From assembly GCA_035048495.1 (NCBI GenBank), contig CM068546.1, positions 18,916,046-18,980,045 of the forward strand: a stretch of DNA of 64,000 nt, written 5' to 3'. Origin of the DNA: Euptelea pleiosperma. Taxonomy: Eukaryota > Streptophyta > Magnoliopsida > Ranunculales > Eupteleaceae. The position numbers were made by a program, and so were the translations under genes. The notes below the pieces were generated by a model. The model had not been told where the DNA came from. It made no database searches and was given only the letters and a program-made list of their open reading frames with translations. Shown here piece after piece: positions 31,502 through 42,034 of the stretch. Every line of letters begins with the position of its first letter. The stretch's first letter is position 1.

Positions 31502-31612
31502 TCATTTGCCTTTCCGACGTTTTTGCAAGCCGATGCAGTCAGAGCAATACCACTTTCCTCTGGGTTGTTCTTTCAGACCAACACAACCATAATGAAACCA
31601 CTCTATTTTGCA
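31502..31612 (-). CDS. ING1: ING1-type PHD protein, last exon
   Basis: Starts after AG at TGC and reads [20 protein letters not shown], then [16 protein letters not shown] and TGA. It supplies the fourth to eighth zinc ligands of the C4HC3 PHD finger (Cys, His, Cys, Cys, Cys) and the Trp of the methyl-lysine cage, followed by the basic C-terminal tail of plant ING proteins. The tail may act as a nuclear or phosphoinositide-binding element, as inferred for the family. The intron before it is only 84 bp. Confidence 0.93.
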   Translation of the reverse strand, partial: CKIEWFHYGCVGLKEQPRGKWYCSDCIGLQKRRKGK

Positions 31613-31696
31613 CTATCAGAAGGTAGTCAAAGGCTTTAATCAGCTTATAAAGTGAGAACATTCAAAAACTATACAAAGAGGAAATCACATACGTAC

Positions 31697-31832
31697 ATCT
31701 GGGTTGTCACATGCAACCATCTCCCCGTAACTAACTTGGTTACAGAAACAGTACGTGGGTTCATTAGGATCCACTGGCAAATCTAAATCCATGCTTGGTG
31801 CATCTGCTGCTGCCGCCGCAGCTAAGCGTGTT
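31697..31832 (-). CDS. ING1: ING1-type PHD protein, exon with PHD start
   Basis: Follows a TTTGCAG acceptor and ends at CCAGAT/GTACGT. It encodes TRL, an Ala run, [18 protein letters not shown] and [15 protein letters not shown]. The [11 protein letters not shown] string is diagnostic for ING proteins; Tyr and Met in [12 protein letters not shown] line the H3K4me3 pocket. It begins in phase with the GRKK end of the 36433-36532 exon and joins CKIEW of the last exon. ING proteins read H3K4me3 as subunits of histone acetyltransferase complexes. Confidence 0.95.
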
Positions 31833-32123
31833 CTGCAAACATGGGGTCTTCTCAGATGCAAACTCAAATTGTACCAACAATGTCTCCAAAACATTCTTCC
31901 AACAAAAGAAAACACACTAGAAAATTTTCTGCCAGACTAGCTTGCACAAAGCATAAACAATTACGCTGTACAGCCATATTATAGATAACACATCTTGTGA
32001 ACGTGTTTAGTAACAAATGGGCTGAGTTTCAAGTTGACTCAACAGTTCTAAAATATGCTTAATGTTATGAATCTGATGATATTTCCATTGATCAACACAC
32101 ACATATATAACCCTTGATCAGGA

Positions 32124-32185
32124 CGTTACAAAGTAAATGTCAAACCGTTACAAAGTAAATGTCAAACCGTTACAAAGTAAATGTC
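32124..32185. repeat. 22-bp triplication in one LTR only
   Basis: CGTTACAAAGTAAATGTCAAAC at 32124, 32146 and (partial) 32168. The other LTR at 34487-34510 has one copy. The 44-bp length difference between the LTRs is exactly two units. Confidence 0.9.
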
Positions 32186-32499
32186 GATAGTGTAACTGAC
32201 GCCACATAAGTGGCGGTCAGCCATGGGTTACAACCGTTGCGTTTACAACACTCCCCCTTGGATGTCTGCCGCTTTATGGAAACTGCCTCGTTAAAACCTT
32301 ATCAGAAAAACCCTGTGGGATAAAACCTGATCGAAGGAAAAAAGAGTACAGTGTATCGGCGAATCAAGGTGGTGGTAATGGACGTGCTTAATATTGCCTC
32401 ATTAAAACCTTGCCTAGAAAAACCCTGTGGGAAAAAATCTAGGCGAAGGAAAAAGATTACAATATGCAAAGGTTCTTCTAGGATATGATCATCTTCTTT

Positions 32500-33560
32500 C
32501 ATTGATGTTCCCCCTGATTTGAGCATGTCAATTGGAAAAGTCTTGAAGCTGATACATACCGATGCCGAAAACCAAAATTCTTGAATGTTGACATTAGTAG
32601 CGTCTTGATGAATAGATCTGCAAGATCATTACTGGAATGTATCTGTTTGATGTCAATGTTGCAGCTGTACTAACACGTGTGAGTGTAAAAGAACTTTGGC
32701 GAAATATACTTGGTTATTTCACCCTTGATATACATACTTTTCATCTGCATGATACAAGCAGTATTATTCATATTGAAGTGCTTCAGGACTTTTCAGTGTA
32801 CGTGGATTGATGAACAAGGATCCCACTTGGGAGATGTTCGATTTGCAAACCAAAAGAAAATTATATTTTCCCAAGATCTTTATTCAGGTATACGGAGATT
32901 TTGTGAGCTCTTCAAGAGTCCCTACAATACAACGTTGATGACAAATCTAGTTTTTGGTTTCTTAATGATAATGCATGGGCATATTAGATTGTTTTAATCT
33001 ATATTGTAGTTTGATTGCGTACAAGCAATGTGGTTTCGAGAGATTTTCTTCAGGAGTGTCTAATATTCTATATAAATATATTGTTACCATGTCCATAATA
33101 TACATGTCGAGTCCTAGGACTTTCACTTATTAAAAATTGAAATATAATTACATTCATCATAAGGGAATGTATTTCTTTATAATCGATACTGGGTCTTTGT
33201 TAGAAACTTTATGCTACGAGTCATGCCTTATATTTGATGATCTTGTCTTTTTCATTTCATTTTTTTAAATGAACATCCCACTTATGTTCTACAAGTTTTA
33301 CATCTTCGGGGTGTTAGGACTACAGGTCCCTTTACAACTTCGGGTGTTAAGACTAAAAGTCATTTTACGGTTTCAGGTGTTAGGACTCCATGCCCTTTTT
33401 ACAGCGTCGGGTGTTAGGACTACATGCCCTTTTTACAGCTTCGGGTGTTAAGACTACAGGTCCCTTTACAGTTTCAAGTGTTAGGACTACTGGTCATTTT
33501 TATAGCTTCAGGCGTTAGGACTACAAGTCCCTTTACATTTTCAAGTGTTAAGACTACTGG
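32500..33560 (-). pseudogene. Copia RT start and RNase H end
   Basis: On minus from the right: KPYTIEEYRRKSVWPK (about 33640), the repeated GPVVLTPEAVK segment, PEDVKLVEHKW (about 33290), IIKYKA-LVA and QRPSIDYKEI (about 33180). After a gap follow NTACIMQMKSMYIKGEITK (about 32750) and DIKQIHSSNDLADLF (about 32640), typical for the RNase H end. The catalytic RT palm is missing. Frame changes and stops make it non-functional. Confidence 0.8.
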
Positions 33561-33562
33561 TC
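33303..33562 (-). repeat. 33-34-bp coding minisatellite in copia RT, 8 copies
   Basis: GTGTTARGAC recurs at 33311, 33344, 33377, 33411, 33445, 33478, 33512 and 33545. On minus one frame of the unit reads VKGPVVLTPEA, the conserved start of copia RT (..GPVVLTPEDVKPVGYKWVF..). The normal continuation (PEDVKLVEHKW) follows at about 33290 and the normal lead-in (VFGPVVLT) at about 33570. The array is therefore a local amplification of 11 codons. Confidence 0.88.
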
Positions 33563-34589
33563 CGAATACTTCATGTATTACAGCAAATCTAGCTCTATCT
33601 AAATTGCTTCTTTTCACTTTGGCCAAACACTTTTACGTCGATATTCTTCGATAGTATATGGTTTAGGATTCTCATCATTCTTTATGATGTTAAAAGCTAC
33701 TGGCAAATACATCGTTGATAACTTTTATCATGATTCCACTTTTCTCTCATATAGATATTATTCATTGAGATCTCTTCATTTACAGGTACCTGTGCCTCTT
33801 CGAGGGTTGTTTGCTCGGAGATGGTGGATTCTCCAATTTTATAGGTGTGGCCTCTTCAAGAGTGCCGACTTCTATAGGAGTCATATTTCTTCTATTATGT
33901 ACATTTCGCGACGATTTTCGGCCCTTTATCTATGGTCGATGGCCGTTGTTGAAAGTCTTTTTTTCCTTATAGTGGTAGATGTAGCCTCTTCAGGGGCTTC
34001 AACTTCTGTTAGAGTCATTTTTCCTATTCTGTAGGTGACCTTTTCAGAAATCCTATTATATATCTTTTAACACTTGATCACTATATGCATGAAAGATCTC
34101 AAATCTCCCTTATTAAGTAAGAAAAAAAAAACTCAAAAACATGCTCAGAAAGAAAATCCTATGCCATAGTAGAACTTAGGAAGACCAAAAATGTCATTCG
34201 ATTGTAATCCAGAAAACTCTATTCAAAGCAACATGAAGAACTCCTGGTAAGTAAATATTAATCTTGAAATAATATGTATTTCTCTTGCGGTCAAGATTTT
34301 TTTTTTTTTTTTTTGTTATTTGCTGATATATTTACCTTTAAAAAAAATAAATAGGTAAATTGAATACTCCAGTAAAAGTCAAATCTTTTTTTTTTTTTAG
34401 CACGAATGTGATAATCGTACTGAGAACGTGTTATGAATTTGATGATATTTCCATTGATCAACACACATATATATAGCCCTTGATGGGGACGTTACGAAGT
34501 AAATGTCGATAGTGTAACTAACGCCACATAAGCGGCGGTCAGCCATCGGTTACAACCGTTACGTTTACAACACTTCAACTTTTTTTAAA

Positions 34590-35345
34590 GCCCAATTACG
34601 CCCACTTTATAAGGAGGCGTAGCATCTCCGTTACTAAAATAAAGTGGAGAAGAGACAAAGAATCTCCTTGTCTAAGGATTGAGGTTTCTTAACCCTTGAA
34701 AGAATCCTCTGGAGATCCATTAATGAGAATTGAGAAGGATGCCAACCCTACACACGCCTTAATCCAATTCCTCCACTTCTCACCAAAGCCCATCCTTCTT
34801 AATACATAAAAAAGAAAGGTTCAATCCACATTATTGTACACCTTCTCAATGTCTAACTTGCACACTAGGCCCCTCTCCTTCTAGCCCTAGAATCAATGCA
34901 CTCCTTGTTATAAAGGCATCATCTAGGATTTATTTTCCTTTTACAAATGCACATTGGTACAGACCTATCACCATGGGGATAACTTCTTTCAATCTACTAG
35001 TGATTACCTTAGCTACTATTTTGTATAGGTTGCCTACCAAGCTAATAGGTCTAAAGTCCTTGACTTCTTCTGCCCATTCAATCTTGAGGAAAGAAGTGAT
35101 GAAAGTCGCATTAGAACCTTTATTCCACTGCCCTTTCATGGAATTTTTTGAACACCTTCATATGATCGTCCTTGACAACATGACAACACACCTTATTGAA
35201 TGCAACAACATAAATTCCTCTGGACCAGAAGCCTTCTCTAAACTTACGGATTTGATAGCCAAAATGACTTTTTCCTTAAAACTCCTCTCAAGTCATCCCA
35301 CTTCCTCATAATCATAATTAAAGAGAACTGCAATCCATCTAAAGT
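34590..35345 (-). pseudogene. L1-type LINE RT, inverted 5' portion
   Basis: Minus frames show SLEKASGPEEF (KAPGPDGF motif), NATFITSFLKIEWAEEVKDF, RPISLVGNLYKIVAKVITSR, LKEVIPMVIGLYQCAFVKGK, then INGSP, LRQGDSLSPLYF and VTEMLRLLI. These are RT blocks 1-4 of an L1-type element. The piece stops before the YADD box. Its partner on + starts at 35346. Confidence 0.85.
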
Positions 35346-35800
35346 GGGTCTATAGTAAACTTGGGCTTCCCTTGGGAGCTAATTATAAAGATAAATCTAT
35401 TTGGGATCCTGTGGTTGAAAGATTTGGGAGGAGACTTGCAGGGTGGAAAAGAAGGTACTTATCTAAATGTGGCAGGATTACCCTCATTAAGAGCACCCTC
35501 TCTAGTTTACCTATTGACTTTATGTCAATGTTTTCCATTCTGACTGATGTAGCTAGTAGGCTAGAAAAGGTCATGAGAGACTTCTTGTGGGTAGGGAAAG
35601 GGGATAAGCATAAGTTCCATCTTATTGACTGGGAGAAGATATGCATGCCTAAAGAGAGGGGAGGACTTGGCTTCGACATTTTTATCTATGAATGTGGCGC
35701 TCCTTAGCAAGTGGCTATGGAGATTTGGTGAGGAGGATAGTTTTTTGGCAAATCATGATAGGGTCTAAGTATGGGGTTAGGAAGCATGGGTGGTAAAGTA
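35346..35800 (+). pseudogene. L1-type LINE RT, downstream portion
   Basis: + frames show [73 protein letters not shown] and [14 protein letters not shown], the region after the RT palm. Together with the inverted minus piece this leaves out about 95 residues around the YADD box. No poly(A) is seen at the right end. Confidence 0.85.
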
Positions 35801-36432
35801 ATCTCGATGAATCATCATCCCACTTAGTAAGCAAGGATGAATAAGATTGACGATTAATGCTGAGAGCCTATCATCCCCTACCTTCAACATGGTTCCTTTT
35901 TCCCACTAAAACCTTCCCTAAAATCCTCAGAGCTACGTTTTAGAGCCTCCCCAATAAACTAATCAACGTGTCCAACGGTCAAGCAAGGTACCTTATCCCA
36001 CCAGATCTCCATCTCTTACCAGTATTCCCATATTCTAATGGAAACCTCCTTCAGCTTCTCTCTGTGGAAACTAGATCAAGGTTTAAAATATTGTTTTGTC
36101 TCATTGTCTCGGTAAGTTGTCGGAATGAGATGTCTCGACCGAGAAGAAACGAGATAGAACAACGGAAAAAACAATGTTTGTCTCGATATGATTGTCATTA
36201 ATTAATTCAGAGATGAATTTAATTCAGAGATAGCCCAAAATGTTCAAACGACAATTACTTTAAACAGCATTCAAACTGGTGCTTCCAGAACAAGATACAA
36301 GAACCATACCTTGCAAATTGCAAAAAAGGATATTAAATATATATTAAGGAAGATTCAGAGTTCAGTGGCTTTAAGCATAACTTATTGACTGGCATAGAAC
36401 TTTTAAAAAGTAATTCTAAGAAAGATCGATAC
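35801..36432. other. Intronic DNA, no gene seen
   Basis: Short frames only. TCTCGGTAAGTTGTCGG ... GACCGAGA near 36106-36142 is a small inverted repeat. Confidence 0.4.
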
Positions 36433-36532
36433 TTCTTACGCCCTCCTTTACTACTTTCACTACCCCTTCCAGATTTCACATTACTATCAGGGTTCAGAGT
36501 AGCCCCCGTAGCACCACCAGTGAGAGCCCTTT
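36433..36532 (-). CDS. ING1: ING1-type PHD protein, linker exon
   Basis: Bounded by TGTAACAG and AAGAA/GTATCG. It encodes ERALTGGATGATLNPDSNVK and SGRGSESSKGGRKK, the poorly conserved Ser/Gly-rich linker before the basic GRKK-TRLA stretch (nuclear localisation type) of ING1. Phase agrees with both neighbours (2 nt in, 2 nt out). Confidence 0.88.
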
Positions 36533-36703
36533 CTGTTACAAGCAACATTGCCACACGTACAAGACAAATTAGAGTAATTCACATAATCAAGGTGGCCCTA
36601 TTTCTGTTGCAAGTCTTACGACAGAAACATTCAGCCTGCCAGACTGTTTACTAACATTATATCCATTCTGAAAAGAAATGAAGAAGCTAAATGAGAGAAA
36701 TAC

Positions 36704-36767
36704 CTCGTCTAAGCTCTTCATCAAATCTCCTCATATATTGATCAAGTTGTTGAATATGGGTGTCCAC
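36704..36767 (-). CDS. ING1: ING1-type PHD protein, helix exon
   Basis: Follows a CCACAG acceptor and ends CGAG/GTATTT. It encodes VDTHIQQLDQYMRRFDEELR and one more Arg codon, the end of the N-terminal leucine-rich helical ING domain that binds the acetyltransferase scaffold. The next intron to the left is 171 bp; the one to the right (toward 49193) is 12.4 kb and full of TEs. Confidence 0.93.
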
Positions 36768-37047
36768 CTGTGGCATGATTATATATCACAGTTACTGGAA
36801 AAAGAAAAGTTGATACCTTACAGCACAAAATACAATCTTAAGAACACAGTCTGAAATGAACAGAGATGGAAAAAATGACAACATCTAGCTAATCCCTAAT
36901 GAAAGGTTACTTGAAAACCTTGAAATAGTTCTCATGCTCCCATTAAGGTGACTTACAAATATTAGAGGAAGTAAACACAGGAAATTATGTTAGTCATTTA
37001 TGGTCAAAGAAAATCAGGTACATATCGAGAGCAAGGGAGGACAGCTA

Positions 37048-37251
37048 TTTTTTTTTTTTTCGATAACGCAGGTATCCCCACACACATAGTGATGGCCTGA
37101 TGGGACTAGTCGCGCGTCGCGCTTACCCTAGCCTTCCCATACACACAACACGGTTTACGCAAGGGGGCGCAGTCTCGAACTCACACTCTTGGGGAGCATA
37201 CCCAAGTCGCTACATCTTACCACTGAACCACTCCCCTTTGGGGTTAGGACA
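37048..37251 (-). mobile_element. tRNA-derived SINE with 11-bp TSD
   Basis: On minus it starts near GGGGAGTGGTTCAGTGGTAAG (box A TGGTTCAGTGG), has a box B-like GAGTTCGAGACTGC, and ends GCGTTATCG followed by about 13 A. GAGGACAGCTA is repeated exactly on both sides (37037-37047 and 37252-37262). The layout is that of plant Au-type SINEs. Confidence 0.92.
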
Positions 37252-37299
37252 GAGGACAGCTAAATTTGGCAAATGACCAATTCTGTATACCTATGCAGC

Positions 37300-38155
37300 A
37301 CAGACCTCACTATGTAACTGTATTACTAGTGACAACTAAAATTACTATAACTCCTTCACCTATCTTCTAGAACCTCTTTTACCTTCCCAAATATGGTAAA
37401 ATGTGATCTAGTAGAAATAGAAAATTCAGAACTTACTAAGATTGTAAATAACATAATTTTACTATAAATAACAAAAATCAGGGATTCACTTTTAGTAAAC
37501 AATAAAAACACTCCTATCCTTAAGCCTGTTCGTTTTCACACTTGCATAAACACTTTTGTAATGCTGCATGTGATCCAATGCTTCTTGGTGAGCCATAACA
37601 TTGTACTCCATCCCGTATTTGTGGCTACATCCATCCCTCCCGGTTAAAAATAACTTGCTCTCGAGTAAGATTTTGCGGCTACATTTCCTGAATGTCTTCT
37701 CCATACTCTTCTGACGATAATAAGATGCTTGTAGGCATGCCCCAAGAAACTCGCATTGTGAACAACGGGCTCATATAACCCTTTCCTTCACGATCGATGC
37801 CTTCTCAAGTGTTAGGATATTTACTCTTAAATCTCACTACAATGAGATACTATCATGCATTCAACTTCATACAAGATTTAATCACGGTAAAAGAGAGATT
37901 AGCCTTGGACTGATTCTTGATCTTCATCCTTGAACTTCTTCACCACATCTTCAGTTGCTGGTGTGACATACCAAACGCTTCCGTAATAGTCTAAAATTCT
38001 GTCCATATTCCAAAAAACATAAACATTGCTCTTTGGGCCAAAAACGGCCACTCATTCTTCCAACCAGGGTGTTCTCAAAAGAATGTCACTTTTCTCTCAG
38101 AACAATTTTACACCATACATTGTCAACATATCTTTTAGTTTTAAGAGAACCAAGG
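37300..38155 (-). mobile_element. Ty3/gypsy remnant: LTR and 3' interior
   Basis: On minus, AGAGCAAGTTATTTTTAACC then GGGAGGGATGGA is a gypsy-type end (GAGAGCAAG...GGGGGAG) followed at 37629 by TGTAGCCACAAATACGGGATG, the LTR start. The LTR runs left to about 37330. A second copy of the same LTR lies at 44610-45278. The interior up to 38155 has scattered decayed coding only. The hAT relic at 38156 splits it from 38994-39235. Confidence 0.55.
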
Positions 38156-38993
38156 TAGTTAAGGGCGCAAGGCGCTAGGACCTCTGAAGCCTGAGGCGCA
38201 AGGCGCAAGGCGAGGCACGTGCCTGACTGAACCGAGGCGCAATATTAAAAATTATAGTAAATATAAGAAATATAAAAAAATTAAGAAAAATAACATCATA
38301 AAATAACATTAGGCCATAAAACATAAAAGATAGCAAATGTCGAAAATCTCAAGTAACCCAAAAGCAATTCTAGTTAACATTGTCATTATCTAAATACAAA
38401 ACAAGTAATCAAAAAGCCATAAAACATAAAGATAGCAAATGTTAAAAATCTCAAATAGCCCGCAATTAGTTTTAGTTAAAATCGCCATCATCTAAAATAT
38501 AATCATTAGCTTCATCCCCATCATCATCGGATGTGTTAACCTCAATATATTCTTCTTCTTCTTCTATCTCCTCCGAATTTGGCTCTTCCTCTTCCGGCTC
38601 CCTTATCGAAGCCCTTGCCTTTACTCTTGACCTTGATTATGATCTAGTATTTAAAGTTGATTCGCCAACTCCATCAGCTCTTGCAACAACACTCCATGTC
38701 AAGCTATCATCCTCAAACACCAATTCATCTTCTGCTTCTCCACTTTCTGTTTCCATCTCCCCAAATAGCCATTCATTGCTTTCATCAATGTCTTTCAATG
38801 AGAAAGGTTCAATTGTATCTCTCCTATCACACCGATACTTAATGTAATAGGCCAAAGTACAAATTTTTTTACAAAAAAACATGTATTGTAGTGAGATGCA
38901 TGCCTAATGCGCCTGGATCATGGTCTGAGGCGCATGCCTAGCCTTAAACCTTCTAAGGCGCTTTAGGTGCGCCTGAGGCACATGCCTTGACTA
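38156..38993 (-). mobile_element. hAT element relic with transposase C-terminus
   Basis: Ends TAGTTAAGGGCGCAAGGCGC and (complement of right end) TAGTCAAGGCATGTGCCTCAG, both with the AAGGCGC/GGCGCACC pattern of plant hAT elements. The minus frame 38882-38637 reads IEPFSLKDIDESNEWLFGEM and ELVFEDDSLTWSVVARADG, with the NTRS string after it. This is the hAT dimerisation-end signature, followed by an acidic tail (EEEEEYIEVNTSDDDGDE near 38545). The catalytic part is missing. An 8-bp target duplication is not clear. Confidence 0.75.
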
Positions 38994-39235
38994 CAAAGAA
39001 GAGAATAGTGTAGGAATAACTGACTATTTAAGGTTTTTCTTGTATTCATGTGCCACATCCAAAACTATCAATTTCTTCACTGCTTCTCAGAAATCATGTT
39101 GTCATCACAATTTTCATCAATCAAAATACTACCCACTCTTCCTAAAATTCCAAACACCGTCACGAACTTGATCTTCCTTTGATTGGTTCAACTCCAAGGT
39201 TGGCTTCCTAGTTTACTATGATACCAAATATGATG
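38994..39235 (-). pseudogene. Gypsy interior fragment (protease-like)
   Basis: A minus frame includes GRVGSILIDENCDDNMISEK, which resembles the pepsin-like protease strand (..LIDxGSxxNFIS..) of gypsy polyproteins, with the Asp but no following Ser/Thr-Gly. The continuation lies beyond the hAT relic. Tentative. Confidence 0.4.
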
Positions 39236-39294
39236 TGGGACAGAATGCTACAGCATGTTCGCTAGAAAACCTAAAAATAAAAGAAAAAGGAACA

Positions 39295-39480
39295 GGTTCT
39301 GAGGACAACCTTGTTTGATGACCAAATTTCCACACCTCTTCTCGGGCGTGGATTCTGAGGAGCCAACGGTGGTTGATAGTGCTGAGCTAGCATTTACTTT
39401 TGCCAAAGCAAACCCACCGTTGGATTCTCGGAATCCACACCCGAGATGAGGTTTGGAAATTTGGTTGTCAAAAAAGATTG
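39295..39480. mobile_element. Hairpin element, third MULE-MITE-like copy
   Basis: CCAAATTTCCACACCTCTTC ... CGTGGATTC and CCAACGGTGG on the left pair with CCACCGTTGGATTCTCGGAA, CCACACCCGAGATGAGG and TTGGAAATTTGG on the right (stem about 65 bp). GGATTC/CCAACGGTGG is shared with the hairpins at 27210 and 30069. Outer ends and target copies are not clear. Confidence 0.55.
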
Positions 39481-39499
39481 TGCGATCCCGACCCAAATA

Positions 39500-39842
39500 G
39501 AAAGCAAAATAAGGTAAATAACGGGAGATGTGCACTGCAAATAACCTATGAGAGAAGATAGTTCTCGGGAGTCTGAGCCAGTTTGTGCCTCAATATCCAC
39601 TACTAGTCATTCAACCAACATAAGGAAATATAAAAAGAATAAGATGTGATAAGGGAGAATTTGCACAACAAATAACCCCCAATGATATTGAACACGACAA
39701 CTCTGAGACCCAATAGAACTACCAGTCATCCAAACAAATGGTAACAAAATACATGGAATAATGCCCTAAACCAAATCACTCAATTCATAAAATAATCAAA
39801 AGAGGATTGCACAATAAATGCCCAAATCTATTTATAGACTAG
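39500..39842. other. Intronic DNA, no gene seen
   Basis: AT-rich with two loosely similar blocks (TAGTCATTCAACCAACA / CAGTCATCCAAACAAATG). No coding is recognised. Confidence 0.4.
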
Positions 39843-42034
39843 TTTTTTTTTTATCAATAAATATGTATCATATAAAAAGGGGGACAAAGATCCTCGATCA
39901 AGGAGACAAAGTTTTGCCTAAAAGATCCTCCCATCTAAATACAAAAGTATCAAAAAACATCCTCTGAAATCTGGGGAATCGGAAGACCAGAGGTAAAGAA
40001 GAGCTTTAGTTCTCAAAACCAACTTTGGGATAGACTCTTCTTTATAGTGAATTAAAAAATGATCCATAGACTCTGCACTTGACTTGCACAACACTTCTAT
40101 TCAGCAACATCATCCCTCATACTCATCAAATGGTCCACTGTTAAGATCTTATTCAAAATGGAAGTCCATACAAAGAACTTCACTCTAGATGGGACAAGAG
40201 CCCCCCAAACAGATGACGCTGGAAAAGCCTCTAGACCCATTGAAGAACAATGCATGAAGAAGGATCGAACTGTAAATGAACCCTTAGGTTCCCACCTCCA
40301 AACCTCTTATCAGACTCCATGAACAAAGTAGGGACATCACCTACCCTAGCCAAGAGAAAAGCCAATTATTCCATCTCCCAATTGTTAATGTTCCTTCTAA
40401 AGCCAAAGTTCTAAGAAGTAGAACCTTCTCCTCTTTTCTACACAATCTTGCACAAAAGCTCCCTTGCGATCTGATTAAGTGTACAGAGTAGGGATGGCTT
40501 CTAGAAGAGAGCCTTCCCCACACTAGGGATCCTCCTAAAAGCGGACTTTGTTGTCCCTTTCCACCTTAAATAGAATAACCTTATCAAATTCTACCCGTAC
40601 AGTGACAATGCCCCGCCACATGCTAATAACATAGGATGAGAGAACCTGAGAACTATTCCAATCATCTAGACTAGTCATGTTTTTCCCCCCAATTACCTAT
40701 CCTACAAACTCCATTCCTCTTCCCCAAATCTCCACAACCACTTCCCAAGGAGTGCCACATTCATGCCACAAATTTTCTCCCACTTCACTAGATAAAACTC
40801 TTTGGGCACACAGATTTTCTCACTTCACTAGATAAAACTGGTGAGTACCCCCTTCCCCATCCACTAGAACTCTCTCATAAGCATCTCCAGCCTGCTCGCA
40901 ATACTTGTCAGAATACTAAACAGAAATAGGAAGTAAATAGGGAGACTAGAAAGAGTGCTCTTGATAAGAGTAATCCTCCCACCTTTAGACAAGTACCTCT
41001 TCTTCCACCCGCCTAGGCTCCTCCTAAATCCGTCCACCACTGCCTCCCAAATGGATTTGTCCTTGTACCTAGCCCGCAAAGGTCCCAAGGTAAGTAGGTA
41101 GTAAGAAGTCGGCCCTCCTTGCAACCCAAACTAGCCGCCAACTCGCTAAGCTTTGGGACATCACCCACACTGTAAACCTCTCTCTTAGAGAGGTTGACCC
41201 GTAGTCCTGACATTGCCTCAAAGCATTGTACCTGAGCTGAATGTGAGAAGCCTCCAAGAAGAACATTGTGTCATCTGCGAATTGAAGATGAGAGATTGAA
41301 GGTCCCTCCTTCCACAGCTCTTCAAGTCATTCTGCCCAAAGCTTCTACAACCACCACGAACAAAAAGGGAGAGGATCATCTTGTCTTAAGCCCCGCATAC
41401 TAGTGAAGAACCCTATTGGAGAACCATTCACAAGAATGGAGAAAGTGGCTGAGGACACACACCTTTATCTATTCCCACCATCTCACACCCCAAAGCCCAT
41501 CCTCCACAACATATGGTCCAGAAACTTCCAACTCATGTGGTTATATGCTTTCTCCATGTCAATCTTACATAAAATACCACCCTTCCGTTCATTTACTCTA
41601 GAATCAATGTACTCATTAGCAATCAAGACACCATCCAAAAGCAGTATGTCCTTCACAAAGGCACCCTGGAAAGGAGAAATAATCGACCACAACACCTCCT
41701 TCATTCTCGATGCTAACACCTTGGCAATGATCTTATAAGAACTTCCTACCAAATTGATAAGTCGAAAGACTCTCAAAGATTCAGCCCCTTCCTTCTTAGG
41801 AATAAGAGTGATGAAAGTGTTATTAGACCACCTATCAAGATATGCTTCCTTCTCAAACTCCTTAACCATACTCAAAAAGTCCTCCCTCACAATGTCCTAA
41901 CACTTCTTGAAGAAAGCAAGCGTGAAGCCATCAGGTACTGGAGCCCTATCCCCGCTAAGGCTCCTTATAGCACCCAGAACTTCCTCCTCAATTGGCCATT
42001 CCAATCGCTCACTCTTGATGCAGGACCCATGATG

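Larger units (their letters stand above)
32063..34572 (-). mobile_element. Short Ty1/copia element in ING1 intron
   Basis: The LTRs are 34429-34572 (5' in element sense, 144 bp) and 32063-32250 (3', 188 bp). Both run TGTTGTAAACG...TTCATAACA on minus. CTTAA (32058-32062) and CTTCA (34573-34577) are a probable 5-bp TSD with one change. After the 5' LTR comes TCTCAGTACGA, a form of the (TTATCAGCACGA-like) primer site, and before the 3' LTR CCAAGGGGGAG is the PPT. Inside, the hinge (EKWNHDKSY), the RT start and the RNase H end are readable, but most of pol is gone. Confidence 0.88.

Noticed and set aside
33269..33654. Plus-strand frames with LRLQVPLQ-type repeats
   Set aside because: Antisense shadow of the copia RT minisatellite; the minus strand gives the known GPVVLTPEAVK motif.
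38533..38847. Ser-rich plus-strand frame of 104 codons
   Set aside because: Antisense of the acidic hAT transposase C-terminus, which is recognisable on minus.
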